Source: an uncultured Monoglobus sp.
GTDB lineage: Bacteria; Bacillota; Clostridia; Monoglobales; Monoglobaceae
Assembly (NCBI GenBank): GCA_947628795.1
Contig: CANRBF010000009.1
Span: 49,737 to 113,736 of the forward strand
Reading direction: 5' to 3'
DNA length: 64,000 nt
This document shows positions 47,323 through 55,533 of the stretch, piece after piece. Each line of letters starts with the position of its first letter. The first letter of the stretch is position 1. Under the pieces are notes generated by a model, which had not been told where the DNA came from, ran no database searches, and worked only from the letters and a program-made list of their open reading frames with translations. A program made the position numbers and the translations under genes.

Positions 47323-48761
47323 AGGAATCAAACTCGTATTTGGGAGAGGAAAAAGTCGGAATTTTAATGAGAAAGTATGCGGTGCCCTGCATCATATCGC
47401 TGCTTGTGGCCGCGCTGTATAACATTGTGGACCAGATATTTATCGCCAACGCCGATTATTTGGGCTCGTACGGAAACGCGGCCAACACGGTGGTATTCCC
47501 GCTGACGGTAATAGCGCTCGCGGTCGCGGTCATGATAGGCGACGGCTGCTGCGCCTTTGTCAGCCTATGCCTTGGCGGCGGAAACACGAGCGACGCGGAA
47601 AAGAGCGTGGGAACGTCGGTCGCGCTGTCGGTTTTAAGCGGCATAGCGTTGTGCGCCGTGTATCTTATGCTGCAGGATCAAATCGTCACGGTGTTCGGGG
47701 GAACGGTCAACAGCGAGACATTTGAGTATTCAAAGGAATACTTCTTTTATATCACGCTCGGAATACCGTTTTATGTGTTCGGCCAGGCGATGAATCCCGT
47801 TATCCGCTCGGACGGCAGTCCGAAGTTCGCTATGGCGTCGACTTTGGCGGGAGCGGCGGTGAATATCGTGCTCGACCCTGTCTTTATATTCGCGTTTAAA
47901 TGGGGAATGACGGGCGCGGCGGTCTCCACGGTCGCGGGGCAGATCGTGACCGCGGCTCTGGCGGTTTGGTACCTGACAAGGACAAAAACCGTCAGCCTCA
48001 AAAAATCGAGCTTCAAACCGAGCGGCGCGGTGACCGCAAAGATAATACCGCTCGGCATATGCAGCTTTTTATCCCAGATCTCGTTGGTGGCGGCTATGGC
48101 GGCGATAAACAACATGATAAGAAAATACGGCGCTCTGGATCCGATCTTCTCGCAGGAGCAGTACGCCCAGATACCGATGGCGGTCGTGGGTATAGTTATG
48201 AAGTTTTTCCAGATCGTGATCTCGGTCGTCGTGGGTATGGCGGCGGGCTGTATACCGATCGTGGGATTCAATATGGGCGCGGGGTTTAAGGACAGAGTGA
48301 AAAAGCTGTTCACCATGCTGCTCGCGTGCGAGGCGCTTGTTGGAGCCGCGGCTCTGGCTCTGGCCGAGCTCTGCCCGCGGCAGCTTATAGCGGTATTCGG
48401 AGCCGCCAACGAGAGCGCGTATTACGCCGAGTTCGCGGTAAAAGCGTTTAGGGTGTACCTTTGCATGATGATCTTCGCCTGTGTCAACAAGGCGGCGTTC
48501 ATATTCCTTCAGGCGATGGGCAGGGCCGCCGCGTCAACAATGCTGTCCATGGTAAGGGAGATCGTGTTCGGCGTCGGTTTCGCGCTCACGCTGCCGAGGT
48601 TCTTCGGACTTGACGGAGTGCTGTACTCGATGCCCGTTTCGGATATACTGACGTTTTTGATATCCGCCGCGGTGATAGTTTCGACATATCATATGCTGTC
48701 GGACGGCCGCGGCGTCCCGGCTCGCCCCTTGGGGCGAGGCAGATGGGCGAATGATATTTGA
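47319..48761 (+). CDS. MATE family efflux transporter
   Basis: A 480-residue protein with twelve predicted membrane helices in two similar halves. MATE features include YNIVDQIFIANADYLGSYGN (residues 30-50), the inner repeat starting near 240 and PVIRSDGSPKFAM near 165. Such proteins export drugs or metabolites in exchange for Na+ or H+. The last ~15 residues (PARPLGRGRWANDI) come from a copy of the dispersed palindromic repeat fused to the 3' end. Weak SD AAGGAATG precedes the ATG, with likely coupling to the leader peptide. Confidence 0.92.
   Translation: MKESNSYLGEEKVGILMRKYAVPCIISLLVAALYNIVDQIFIANADYLGSYGNAANTVVFPLTVIALAVAVMIGDGCCAFVSLCLGGGNTSDAEKSVGTSVALSVLSGIALCAVYLMLQDQIVTVFGGTVNSETFEYSKEYFFYITLGIPFYVFGQAMNPVIRSDGSPKFAMASTLAGAAVNIVLDPVFIFAFKWGMTGAAVSTVAGQIVTAALAVWYLTRTKTVSLKKSSFKPSGAVTAKIIPLGICSFLSQISLVAAMAAINNMIRKYGALDPIFSQEQYAQIPMAVVGIVMKFFQIVISVVVGMAAGCIPIVGFNMGAGFKDRVKKLFTMLLACEALVGAAALALAELCPRQLIAVFGAANESAYYAEFAVKAFRVYLCMMIFACVNKAAFIFLQAMGRAAASTMLSMVREIVFGVGFALTLPRFFGLDGVLYSMPVSDILTFLISAAVIVSTYHMLSDGRGVPARPLGRGRWANDI
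48719..48743. repeat. Repeat-family fragment R5 inside the MATE 3' end
   Basis: GGCTCGCCCCTTGGGG is the exact reverse complement of the right end of copy R1, and continues as GCGAGGC, completing a palindrome. It encodes part of the MATE C-terminus. Confidence 0.75.
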
Positions 48762-48785
48762 TCTTATTAATTTTGTGTATTACAA

Positions 48786-48831
48786 AAAGTTCGCGCCGTT
48801 TGCGGAATTTTCCGCTGCCGGCGCGAACTTT
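48786..48831 (+). terminator. Hairpin after the MATE gene
   Basis: AAAGTTCGCGCCG / CGGCGCGAACTTT, a 13-base perfect stem. The T-tail is weak. Confidence 0.65.
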
Positions 48832-48937
48832 AAGAGAAATTTTAATATTGGAGAGGTTTTTGCTTTTGCGATATTAATATAACATATTAGGGATGCCAAA
48901 AATTGTACACGTAAAACTTTTTTAAAAATTTTTATGA

Positions 48938-48966
48938 TTGAATAAAGCCCTGCCTTGTGATATAAT
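48938..48966 (+). promoter_or_regulatory. Promoter of the HD-domain gene
   Basis: TTGAAT, 17 bases, TATAAT. Confidence 0.75.
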
Positions 48967-48994
48967 CATTGTATTATATAAGCGAGGTGGAAAT

Positions 48995-49594
48995 ATGGAC
49001 AGCGGGCGCTTTGAAAAGCAGTTAAATTTTATTCTCGAGGCGGACAAGGAAAAGTCGATATTCCGACAGACCCATTTGTCGGACGGCTCGCGCCGTGAGA
49101 ACGACGCGGAGCACGCGTGGCACATGGCGATGATGATATATCTGCTCAGAGAATATTCAAACGAGGAGTTCGACCCGGCGAAGGCGATGATGACGGCGCT
49201 TATCCATGATATTGTGGAGATAGACGCGGGCGACACCTACGCCTACGACGAGGAAAATTTAAAGACCCAAAAGGAGCGCGAGACAAAAGCTGCGGAGCGG
49301 ATATTCGGGATGCTGCCCGAGGATCAGGCGAGGGAGCTTCGGCAATTGTTCGATGATTTCGAGAATTTCGCCACGCCCGAGGCGAGGTTCGCCCGCGCCA
49401 TGGACAACTTTCAGCCGCTGCTTTTAAATGACGCAAACAACGGCGGCGACTGGCGCGCCCACAAGGTGAGACGGTCGCAGGTCGCGGGGCGGCAGTCGAC
49501 CACGGCGAGAGGCTCCGAGTTTATCGGCAGGTACTCGATGGGCTTGGTTGACAAAAACGCCGAGATCGGCAATATAATCGACGACAGGGAATAA
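48995..49594 (+). CDS. HD-domain phosphohydrolase (HD_3, YfbR-like)
   Basis: A 199-residue helical metal-dependent phosphohydrolase. Metal ligands are evident: NDAEHAWHMAMM (first His), ALIHDIVEIDAGDTYAYD (the HD pair) and the Asp in ARAMDNFQPLL. Relatives act on 5'-deoxynucleotides or related nucleotides. The chosen ATG has GAGGTGG at 48984-48990; the longer in-frame start overlaps the promoter. Single-gene unit. Confidence 0.87.
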   Translation: MDSGRFEKQLNFILEADKEKSIFRQTHLSDGSRRENDAEHAWHMAMMIYLLREYSNEEFDPAKAMMTALIHDIVEIDAGDTYAYDEENLKTQKERETKAAERIFGMLPEDQARELRQLFDDFENFATPEARFARAMDNFQPLLLNDANNGGDWRAHKVRRSQVAGRQSTTARGSEFIGRYSMGLVDKNAEIGNIIDDRE

Positions 49595-49637
49595 CAAAGA
49601 TTTTGCCCGCCGACTTGCGAAATATTTAATTTACCGC

Positions 49638-49666
49638 TTGCAAAAGGTACCGATATATGGTAAAAT
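49638..49666 (+). promoter_or_regulatory. Promoter of kduI
   Basis: TTGCAA, 17 bases, TAAAAT. Confidence 0.65.
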
Positions 49667-49703
49667 CATATCAGCATAAAATTTTTTAAGGAGGAGATAT
49701 ATT

Positions 49704-50540
49704 ATGGATATTGAAATCAGAAATCCTTGGCATCCCGATGACGCCAAGCATTACACGACCGACCGCATGAGACACGACTATCTCATTCAGGATCTGTTCA
49801 CGCCCGACAAGGTTCGTCTGGTGTACAGCCACGTTGACAGAATAATCGTCGGCGGAGTTTGCCCCGTAAACGAGACTCTGTCTCTCGAGGCGGGTCACGA
49901 GCTGGGAGTTGACTACTTCCTGGAGCGCCGCGAGCTGGGCGTTATCAACATCGGCGGTCCCGGCACGGTTATCTTGGACGGCGAGGAGTACGACCTTGAC
50001 TACAAGGACGGCCTGTACGCCGGAATGGGTATCAAAGAGGTATCGTTTAAGAGCAAGGACGCGTCAAAGCCGGCTCATTTTTATCTGAACTCGGCTCCCG
50101 CGCACCACACCTATCCCACGCTCAAGATCACGATGGAAATGGCCAACAAGCGTCCCCTGGGCAGCGTTGATGAGTGCAACAAGAGAGTTATCAATCAGTA
50201 CATACACCCCGACGTATGCCAGAGCTGTCAGCTGGTAATGGGCATGACCTCGCTTGATGTGGGCAGCAACTGGAACACGATGCCCTGCCACACCCACGAG
50301 AGAAGAATGGAGGTTTATCTCTATTTCGAGCTGGGTGAGGACGACGTGGTGTTCCACATGATGGGCGAGCCGCAGGAGACCCGCCACCTGGTTATGAGAA
50401 ACGAGGAGGCCGTTATTTCTCCCAGCTGGTCGATCCACTCGGGCGTCGGCACCCGCAACTATACCTTCATCTGGGGTATGGTCGGCGAGAACCAGACCTT
50501 CGACGATATGGACAACGTTGATATGAAGGACCTGAAATAA
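49704..50540 (+). CDS. kduI: 5-dehydro-4-deoxy-D-glucuronate isomerase
   Basis: A 278-residue cupin-fold isomerase that converts 5-keto-4-deoxyuronate to 2,5-diketo-3-deoxygluconate in pectin and uronate breakdown. The zinc ligands of the E. coli enzyme fall at the same numbers: His196, His198 ([12 protein letters not shown]), Glu203 and His245 (SWSIHSG). AAGGAGGAG precedes the ATG. The usual partner kduD and pectate lyases are absent from this window; it has its own promoter and terminator. Confidence 0.96.
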   Translation: MDIEIRNPWHPDDAKHYTTDRMRHDYLIQDLFTPDKVRLVYSHVDRIIVGGVCPVNETLSLEAGHELGVDYFLERRELGVINIGGPGTVILDGEEYDLDYKDGLYAGMGIKEVSFKSKDASKPAHFYLNSAPAHHTYPTLKITMEMANKRPLGSVDECNKRVINQYIHPDVCQSCQLVMGMTSLDVGSNWNTMPCHTHERRMEVYLYFELGEDDVVFHMMGEPQETRHLVMRNEEAVISPSWSIHSGVGTRNYTFIWGMVGENQTFDDMDNVDMKDLK

Positions 50541-50551
50541 GCCGGAATATC

Positions 50552-50580
50552 GGCGCGGCGGAAATGCCGCGCCTTTTAAA
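50552..50580 (+). terminator. Terminator of kduI
   Basis: GGCGCGGC / GCCGCGCC stem followed by TTTTAAATTT. Confidence 0.85.
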
Positions 50581-50586
50581 TTTCGG

Positions 50587-50615
50587 TTTACAACGCGCGC
50601 GGAGTGTGCTAAAAT
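50587..50615 (+). promoter_or_regulatory. Promoter of the SUV3-like helicase gene
   Basis: TTTACA, 17 bases, TAAAAT. Transcription would start near 50622. Confidence 0.6.
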
Positions 50616-50667
50616 AAATATGGCCGCGTTTTTGCGCGGCGCAAGTTTGGCAAAGGGAGAAAATAAA

Positions 50668-52629
50668 TTGCAGGACTCAAACAACGGAAGAAGTTTTTTG
50701 AAAAATTATCTTTACGCCGCATACTCGGAGGAGCATATCGTGACCGAGGAAGATCCTTTGCGGCCCTATCGCAAGCGCAAGAAGATCAGAATATCAAATC
50801 GGCGGGACGAGCTTATGGAGCTTTACCGAAAGTTCCGCCGCCGTCCGACGAGCCAAAGCGCGCTCAAACAGCTAAAAGAAAAGCTCGCCGGGTTTAGGCA
50901 TATCTATTTTTCGAACTATCCTCAGACGCAGAACAGGAAGATAAAAAACATATTTAAAACGGTGCCGTATGACGACATTATATACAAAATCGCGAAGGCC
51001 GAGGTCCTTCAGTACAATCAATATTTCAGAAAGCACCAAAACAGGGCGCGCATAGATCTTGAGGTTCTGGCGGCGGACGAGCGCTTCGCGGATGACCTGA
51101 AAACAAAGACGCTGACCGAGATATATAGGGAGCGTTACGTTATCGAGCATATCAGGGTCAAGATCGAGGAGGCGCTGCTCACCAATCCCAAGCAGCTCTA
51201 TCCCGCGGCGCGGCTTATGCGGCGCAGGTTCGTGATCCATTGCGGCGGCACCAACACCGGCAAGACCTACAACGCGCTGAAGCGGCTCAAGGCCGCGAAA
51301 AACGGCGTGTATCTGGGCCCGCTCAGACTGCTGGCGCTTGAGATACAGGAAACGTTGATGAAGGACTACGTGCTTTGCAGCATGCGGACCGGCGAGGAGG
51401 AGGACATCAATCCCTACGCCACCCATATGTCCTCGACTGTCGAGCTTGCCGACCTTCACACCGAGTACGAGGTGTGCGTGATCGACGAGTGCCAGATGAT
51501 CGGCGACCGTCTGCGCGGCTGCGCCTGGACCCGCGCCATATTGGGAATGTGCGCCGACGAGATACACCTCTGCACCGCGCCCGAGGGGCTCGGCATACTG
51601 ATCCGCCTGATCGAGGACTGCGGCGACGAGTACAAGGTCATAAACTACAAGCGCCGCGCTCCGCTGGTGTATGATGACAGTCCGCGCGGCGGCGAGTACA
51701 AACAAGACGAGCCGCTTTCGGGCATCGACATAAGCAAGCTGGAGTACGGCGACGCGCTTATCGCGTTCTCGCGGAAGGCGGTGCTGACGTTGGCCGATAT
51801 CCTGAGAAAGCGCGGAATAAGCTGCAGCGTCATCTACGGCGCCCTGCCCTATCATGCCAGAGTAAAGCAGATGCAGATGTTTTTGGATCGCGAGACCAAG
51901 GTCATAGTCGCGACCGACGCCATCGGCATGGGGCTCAACCTCCCGATAAGGCGCGTGCTGTTCACCACGCTCAAAAAATACGACGGCAAGAACTACCGCA
52001 GGCTGCGCCCTTATGAGATCAGGCAGATCGCGGGCCGCGCGGGCAGGATAGGCATGTACGACACGGGATATGTTTTCTCGGTCGAGCAGCCGTCGTATCT
52101 CAAAAAATCTCTCGAATCGGTCGGCGCGCGGCTCGGCAAAGCGTATCTTGACTTTGACCCGGCCTTTGTGGAGCTGGACGGCGATCTGATCGAGATCCTG
52201 GAGCAGTGGAGCGGCGCCGAGATGCCCGAGTTCCTTTACGAAAAGGTGGACATAAAGCGCAGGATCGACCTGCTGCGCGGCCTCAAGATAATATGTCGGC
52301 GAAACAAGCTCGAGTGCGACAACATGACCGCCTACAAGCTGACCGGAATATATTTCGACGAGTCGGTCGACAAGGCATACAGCCAATGGGCGAAATACGC
52401 GCGCGAATACTTGTCGGGAAAGACCGTCCTTTCCCTGCCGAAGATCGACACCGACTCGCTGATGGGCCTCGAGGACTCGTTCAAGTGCGTGGACGTGTAT
52501 TACTCGTTTTGCCGCGGCATGGGCTTTATGCCCGACCTCGATTATATTCACTATATTAAAGAATATCTGACTGACGAGATAAATTACAGACTGATAGACA
52601 AAAATAATGTAAACCAAAATAATATATAA
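50668..52629 (+). CDS. SUV3-like ATP-dependent RNA helicase
   Basis: A 653-residue superfamily 2 helicase. Motif I GGTNTGKTYNAL (about 192), motif II VIDECQMIGD (DECQ; SUV3 proteins have DEIQ), motif V ATDAIGMGLNLPIRRVLF and motif VI QIAGRAGRIG (about 453) match the SUV3 group, known from the mitochondrial degradosome and some bacteria. The N-terminal ~180 residues are helical and basic and do not match a domain I know. The start is a TTG with AAAGGGAG eight bases upstream; an in-frame ATG at 50620 lies at the predicted transcription start. No RNase gene is adjacent. A role in RNA turnover is inferred from the family. Confidence 0.87.
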   Translation: MQDSNNGRSFLKNYLYAAYSEEHIVTEEDPLRPYRKRKKIRISNRRDELMELYRKFRRRPTSQSALKQLKEKLAGFRHIYFSNYPQTQNRKIKNIFKTVPYDDIIYKIAKAEVLQYNQYFRKHQNRARIDLEVLAADERFADDLKTKTLTEIYRERYVIEHIRVKIEEALLTNPKQLYPAARLMRRRFVIHCGGTNTGKTYNALKRLKAAKNGVYLGPLRLLALEIQETLMKDYVLCSMRTGEEEDINPYATHMSSTVELADLHTEYEVCVIDECQMIGDRLRGCAWTRAILGMCADEIHLCTAPEGLGILIRLIEDCGDEYKVINYKRRAPLVYDDSPRGGEYKQDEPLSGIDISKLEYGDALIAFSRKAVLTLADILRKRGISCSVIYGALPYHARVKQMQMFLDRETKVIVATDAIGMGLNLPIRRVLFTTLKKYDGKNYRRLRPYEIRQIAGRAGRIGMYDTGYVFSVEQPSYLKKSLESVGARLGKAYLDFDPAFVELDGDLIEILEQWSGAEMPEFLYEKVDIKRRIDLLRGLKIICRRNKLECDNMTAYKLTGIYFDESVDKAYSQWAKYAREYLSGKTVLSLPKIDTDSLMGLEDSFKCVDVYYSFCRGMGFMPDLDYIHYIKEYLTDEINYRLIDKNNVNQNNI

Positions 52630-52631
52630 GG

Positions 52632-52660
52632 TTGACATTTCAGACCGAATATGTTATAAT
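52632..52660 (+). promoter_or_regulatory. Promoter of bioY
   Basis: TTGACA, 17 bases, TATAAT: full consensus. Confidence 0.85.
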
Positions 52661-52704
52661 CCCGAATATGCGCTGAAAGACAAAGCATCAAGGAGGAGAT
52701 AAAA

Positions 52705-53268
52705 GTGCATAATTCGGGACTTACGATAAAAAAGATGGCGGCGTGCGCCATATTCACCGCGCTTATCGCGGTCGGGGCGTTTATAAAAATTCCGGTGCCG
52801 GTGTGCCCGTTCACGCTGCAAACGCTGTTTGTGGTTCTGGCGGGGCTGATCCTCGGCAAAAAATACGGAGCGCTCAGCGCGGCGGTGTATCTGGCGCTGG
52901 GGCTGATAGGCATACCGATATTCACTCAGGGCGGCGGGATATATTATGTGTTCAAGCCGACCTTCGGCTACATAATCGGATTTTGCCTCGGCGCGTATGT
53001 CACGGGATATATTGCAGAAAGGCGGGATGAACCGTCGTTTGCGCGGCTGCTCGCCGCGGCGCTGGCGGGTATCGGCTGCGTGTACTTGATCGGAGTGCCC
53101 TATTATTATATCCTGTGCGATCTGGTGATAAACTCGCCTATCGCGATCGGCACCGTGATGCTTTATTGCTTTTTGCTGACCCTGCCGGGAGACATACTCA
53201 GCTGCGTTATCGCGGCGCTGTTTACCAAAAGAGTAAAGCCGATCCTGCGCAAAAACGGCTTGCTGTAA
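52705..53268 (+). CDS. bioY: Biotin transporter BioY
   Basis: A 187-residue membrane protein with six helices, the substrate-binding S component of ECF-type biotin uptake. It shows IPVPVCPFTLQTLFVVLAGLIL split over residues 29-50, YLALGLIGIPIFTQGGG (about 72-88) and FKPTFGYIIGF. The start is GTG with AAGGAGGAG upstream. No biotin-synthesis genes and no ECF energizing module are adjacent, so it would share a module encoded elsewhere. No clear BirA operator was recognised. Confidence 0.93.
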   Translation: MHNSGLTIKKMAACAIFTALIAVGAFIKIPVPVCPFTLQTLFVVLAGLILGKKYGALSAAVYLALGLIGIPIFTQGGGIYYVFKPTFGYIIGFCLGAYVTGYIAERRDEPSFARLLAAALAGIGCVYLIGVPYYYILCDLVINSPIAIGTVMLYCFLLTLPGDILSCVIAALFTKRVKPILRKNGLL

Positions 53269-53285
53269 AAAAATAAAAAAACATC

Positions 53286-53314
53286 TTGACACGGCGAAAA
53301 TAATGTGATAGAAT
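53286..53314 (+). promoter_or_regulatory. Promoter of tRNA-Trp
   Basis: TTGACA, 17 bases, TAGAAT. Confidence 0.8.
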
Positions 53315-53329
53315 ATCATAGTTGGATTT

Positions 53330-53405
53330 AGGGGTATAGCTCAGTTGGTAGAGCAGCGGTCTCCAAAACCGCGTGCCGTGAGTTCAAGTCTTACTACCCC
53401 TGCCA
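53330..53405 (+). tRNA. tRNA-Trp (CCA)
   Basis: Acceptor stem AGGGGTA/TACCCCT, discriminator G, encoded CCA. Anticodon stem GCGGT/ACCGC with loop CTCCAAA gives anticodon CCA. T-arm GTGAG TTCAAGT CTTAC includes one G-T pair. Confidence 0.95.
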
Positions 53406-53609
53406 AAGTAGAGATTAGCGATTAGAGAATAGCGAATAGGAAACATACGTTATTCTCCTCGCTGATTTTTATGAGCCGAGAGCGCACGAAGTGCTTAGGG
53501 CTTCCAAAAAGCGCCAACGAAGTGCACTTTTTGGGAAAAAGGAGCTGTTCCGCAGCGATGAGCAAAGGCTGCTTGCAGACTTTGTGATAAGCGGAGGAGA
53601 CAGCGACGC
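53406..53609. other. Non-coding spacer between two tRNA genes
   Basis: No gene was recognised. It holds small hairpins (GCACGAAGTGC; CCAAAAAG/CTTTTTGG at 53504-53534) and a run of similar short words (GATTAGCGATTAGAGAATAGCGAATAGG). No promoter for tRNA-Ala was found, so the two tRNAs may be cotranscribed. Confidence 0.6.
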
Positions 53610-53685
53610 GGGGGTATAGCTCAGTTGGGAGAGCGCTTGCTTCGCATGTAAGAGGTCGGGGGTTCGAATCCCCCTATCTCCACCA
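53610..53685 (+). tRNA. tRNA-Ala (CGC)
   Basis: Acceptor stem GGGGGTA/TATCTCC contains the G3-U70 pair that marks tRNA-Ala. Anticodon stem CTTGC/GTAAG with loop TTCGCAT gives anticodon CGC. T-arm GGGGG TTCGAAT CCCCC and encoded CCA are normal. Confidence 0.93.
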
Positions 53686-53760
53686 GCGGAAAATCAACCG
53701 CTTTTTTGCGAAAGTCATGCAAAGCATGACTTTCTTTTTTGAGCGGTTGATTTTCCGCTA
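53685..53760. repeat. Nested inverted repeat at the 3' end of tRNA-Ala
   Basis: AGCGGAAAATCAACCGCT (53685-53702) is repeated exactly inverted at 53743-53760. Inside lies a second perfect hairpin, GAAAGTCATGC/GCATGACTTTC. The first base is the last A of the tRNA's CCA. A further hairpin, CGAAACGC/GCGTTTCG, follows at about 53766-53790. The rest of the gap to 54082 shows only AT-rich sequence and a promoter. Confidence 0.8.
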
Positions 53761-53992
53761 TTCCCACGAAACGCGCTACGCTGGCGTTTCGCGGGAGCCC
53801 TGAATCAGCGAATAGCTGTTATCTTCGAAACTATTCTGTATTATCTATTTACATTTATTATGATCTATTCCGCCGTCAATTTCGGCGTCAAGTCAAATAA
53901 TATGAATATTAACAATAAATGGATCCCACAATCGGCATAAAATTACGCAATAAATTTCTGCATTTTTTACAAACAAAATTACCAAATTTGTC

Positions 53993-54020
53993 TTGTATTT
54001 TTGTTCAACTGTGCTATAAT
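53993..54020 (+). promoter_or_regulatory. Promoter of the methyltransferase-STAS gene
   Basis: TTGTAT, 16 bases, TATAAT. Confidence 0.65.
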
Positions 54021-54082
54021 AAATTGTAATTAAGAAGTAAATACTTTCGGCGAGTGAAAATATATAAAAGGAGGCACATAAA

Positions 54083-55330
54083 ATGGAAGAAAAACAAGAC
54101 TTAAGAGAACAAACAAATCCGATATACAATACAGCGAAAGCCGTGCTGCTGCATTACTGCATAGCGGGCGATAAGGACGCGCCGGTATTGGCGAAAAAAC
54201 TTGGTATAGACGCCGATTCGCTTATCGGCACGGATGAACAGAAGGTGGCGCTCAGCCTTGAACTGACCTTATTGTTGGAATCGCGTTTCCGCTCAACAAA
54301 CAAAATTGCAGGCAATTATAAAAACAGCACAGTTTTAGACCTTCCGTGCGGATATGCGCCGCGAGCGCTGTGTGAAACGTTTAGGGATATGCGTTACATA
54401 GGCTGCGACCTGCCTATCGTAACGGACGAGCTCGCTCCGGTAATCGGCGAAATCTGCGCCGAGCGCGGAATAAAGAACACGGAGTACCACAGTGCCGACG
54501 CGACGAATTACCGTTCGCTTCGTGACGCGCTGAACACGGTTGACGGAGAAATTACCATATTGACCGACGGACTGCTCACATATTTCAGCAATTCCGAGCT
54601 TGCCGAACTTTGCGCGAATATCCGCCGTTTGCTCAAGGAATTCGGCGGTCGATGGATAACGTCCGATCCGGACATGAACCCGCTGTTTATGGCGGCGCTT
54701 AAGGCTGTCCACGGTAAAGCGGCGTTCGAGGATTTGATAAAGACTATGGATGTATACTCCGAGAAGTCGGACACAAACATAGAGGTGCAGAACATGACCG
54801 TTTTGGCGTATGATTACGAAAACAGCATGAAAACGGTAACGGACTTCCTGCGCTCGGTAGGCTTGAAATGGGAGATCGTTCCGATGTCCGATTACATAAC
54901 GGAGATCCACAGCCTCGCGGATTATTCGGACGAGGCGAAGGCGGATTATATAAAGTCGCTTGAAAACGTGCATATCTGGATTTTTACTCCCGACGAAAAC
55001 TACAAGGAAACCGAAGAAAACTATGAAAGCGACAAATTCGGCGTTAAAGCAAAGGCGCGCGGCGGCAAAATGGAGATCAAGCTGCGCGGCAGACTCGATT
55101 CGATAACCGCGCCGGAGCTGCTGGGAGTTTACGAAAAAACTACAGTTGAAGAAAAGGTTGAAAAAATCACCGTTGACGCGTCTGAGCTCGAATATATCTC
55201 GTCCGCCGGACTGCGCGTACTGCTTCTTATGATCAAGCAGGTCGGAAATGGAAACCTCGCCGTCACCGGACAAAACGAGACGGTTCAAACCATATTCGAC
55301 CAAACGGGATTTGCCGACTTGATAGCATAA
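54083..55330 (+). CDS. Class I methyltransferase fused to a STAS domain
   Basis: A 415-residue protein. Residues ~10-310 form a SAM-dependent methyltransferase-like domain: motif I VLDLPCGYAPRAL (about 85-97), an acidic GCDLPIV, and ITILTDGLLTYFSNSELAEL with the LLTYF pattern of leucine-carboxyl/O-methyltransferase-like enzymes. After a charged linker, residues ~320-415 are a STAS domain like SpoIIAA anti-anti-sigma factors (MEIKLRGRLDSITAPEL, then YISSAGLRVLLLM with the conserved serine). STAS domains bind sigma-regulating kinases or sense ligands. AAGGAGG precedes the ATG. It is monocistronic, and no anti-sigma gene is near. The fusion is unusual; its substrate is unknown. Confidence 0.83.
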   Translation: MEEKQDLREQTNPIYNTAKAVLLHYCIAGDKDAPVLAKKLGIDADSLIGTDEQKVALSLELTLLLESRFRSTNKIAGNYKNSTVLDLPCGYAPRALCETFRDMRYIGCDLPIVTDELAPVIGEICAERGIKNTEYHSADATNYRSLRDALNTVDGEITILTDGLLTYFSNSELAELCANIRRLLKEFGGRWITSDPDMNPLFMAALKAVHGKAAFEDLIKTMDVYSEKSDTNIEVQNMTVLAYDYENSMKTVTDFLRSVGLKWEIVPMSDYITEIHSLADYSDEAKADYIKSLENVHIWIFTPDENYKETEENYESDKFGVKAKARGGKMEIKLRGRLDSITAPELLGVYEKTTVEEKVEKITVDASELEYISSAGLRVLLLMIKQVGNGNLAVTGQNETVQTIFDQTGFADLIA

Positions 55331-55360
55331 TTTCCACAGACAAACCGAATATTTAATTAT

Positions 55361-55396
55361 AAAAGCATGCGTTATAAAATACGCCTGCTTTTATTA
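55361..55396 (+). terminator. Terminator after the methyltransferase-STAS gene
   Basis: AAAAGCAtgCGT / ACGccTGCTTTT imperfect stem followed by TTATT. Confidence 0.65.
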
Positions 55397-55462
55397 TTTA
55401 CATTTTCGCAAACGCTTTTTGTTCGGCGTAAACAAAAGCCCGCCCCGGATTTTCAAAATCGC

Positions 55463-55491
55463 TTGATTTTCGCGTTCGTGTGTGTTATAAT
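55463..55491 (+). promoter_or_regulatory. Promoter of galU
   Basis: TTGATT, 17 bases, TATAAT. Confidence 0.75.
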
Positions 55492-55533
55492 ATAGGAAAT
55501 TATCGAAAACAGTCAACCGAAAGGAGAATTAAT

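Noticed and set aside
50872..52638. 588-residue open frame antisense to the SUV3-like helicase
   Set aside because: It is a shadow frame with no family resemblance; the sense strand has all helicase motifs.
52661..52704. BirA operator or riboswitch before bioY
   Set aside because: No BirA-type palindrome or riboswitch fold could be seen in the short leader.
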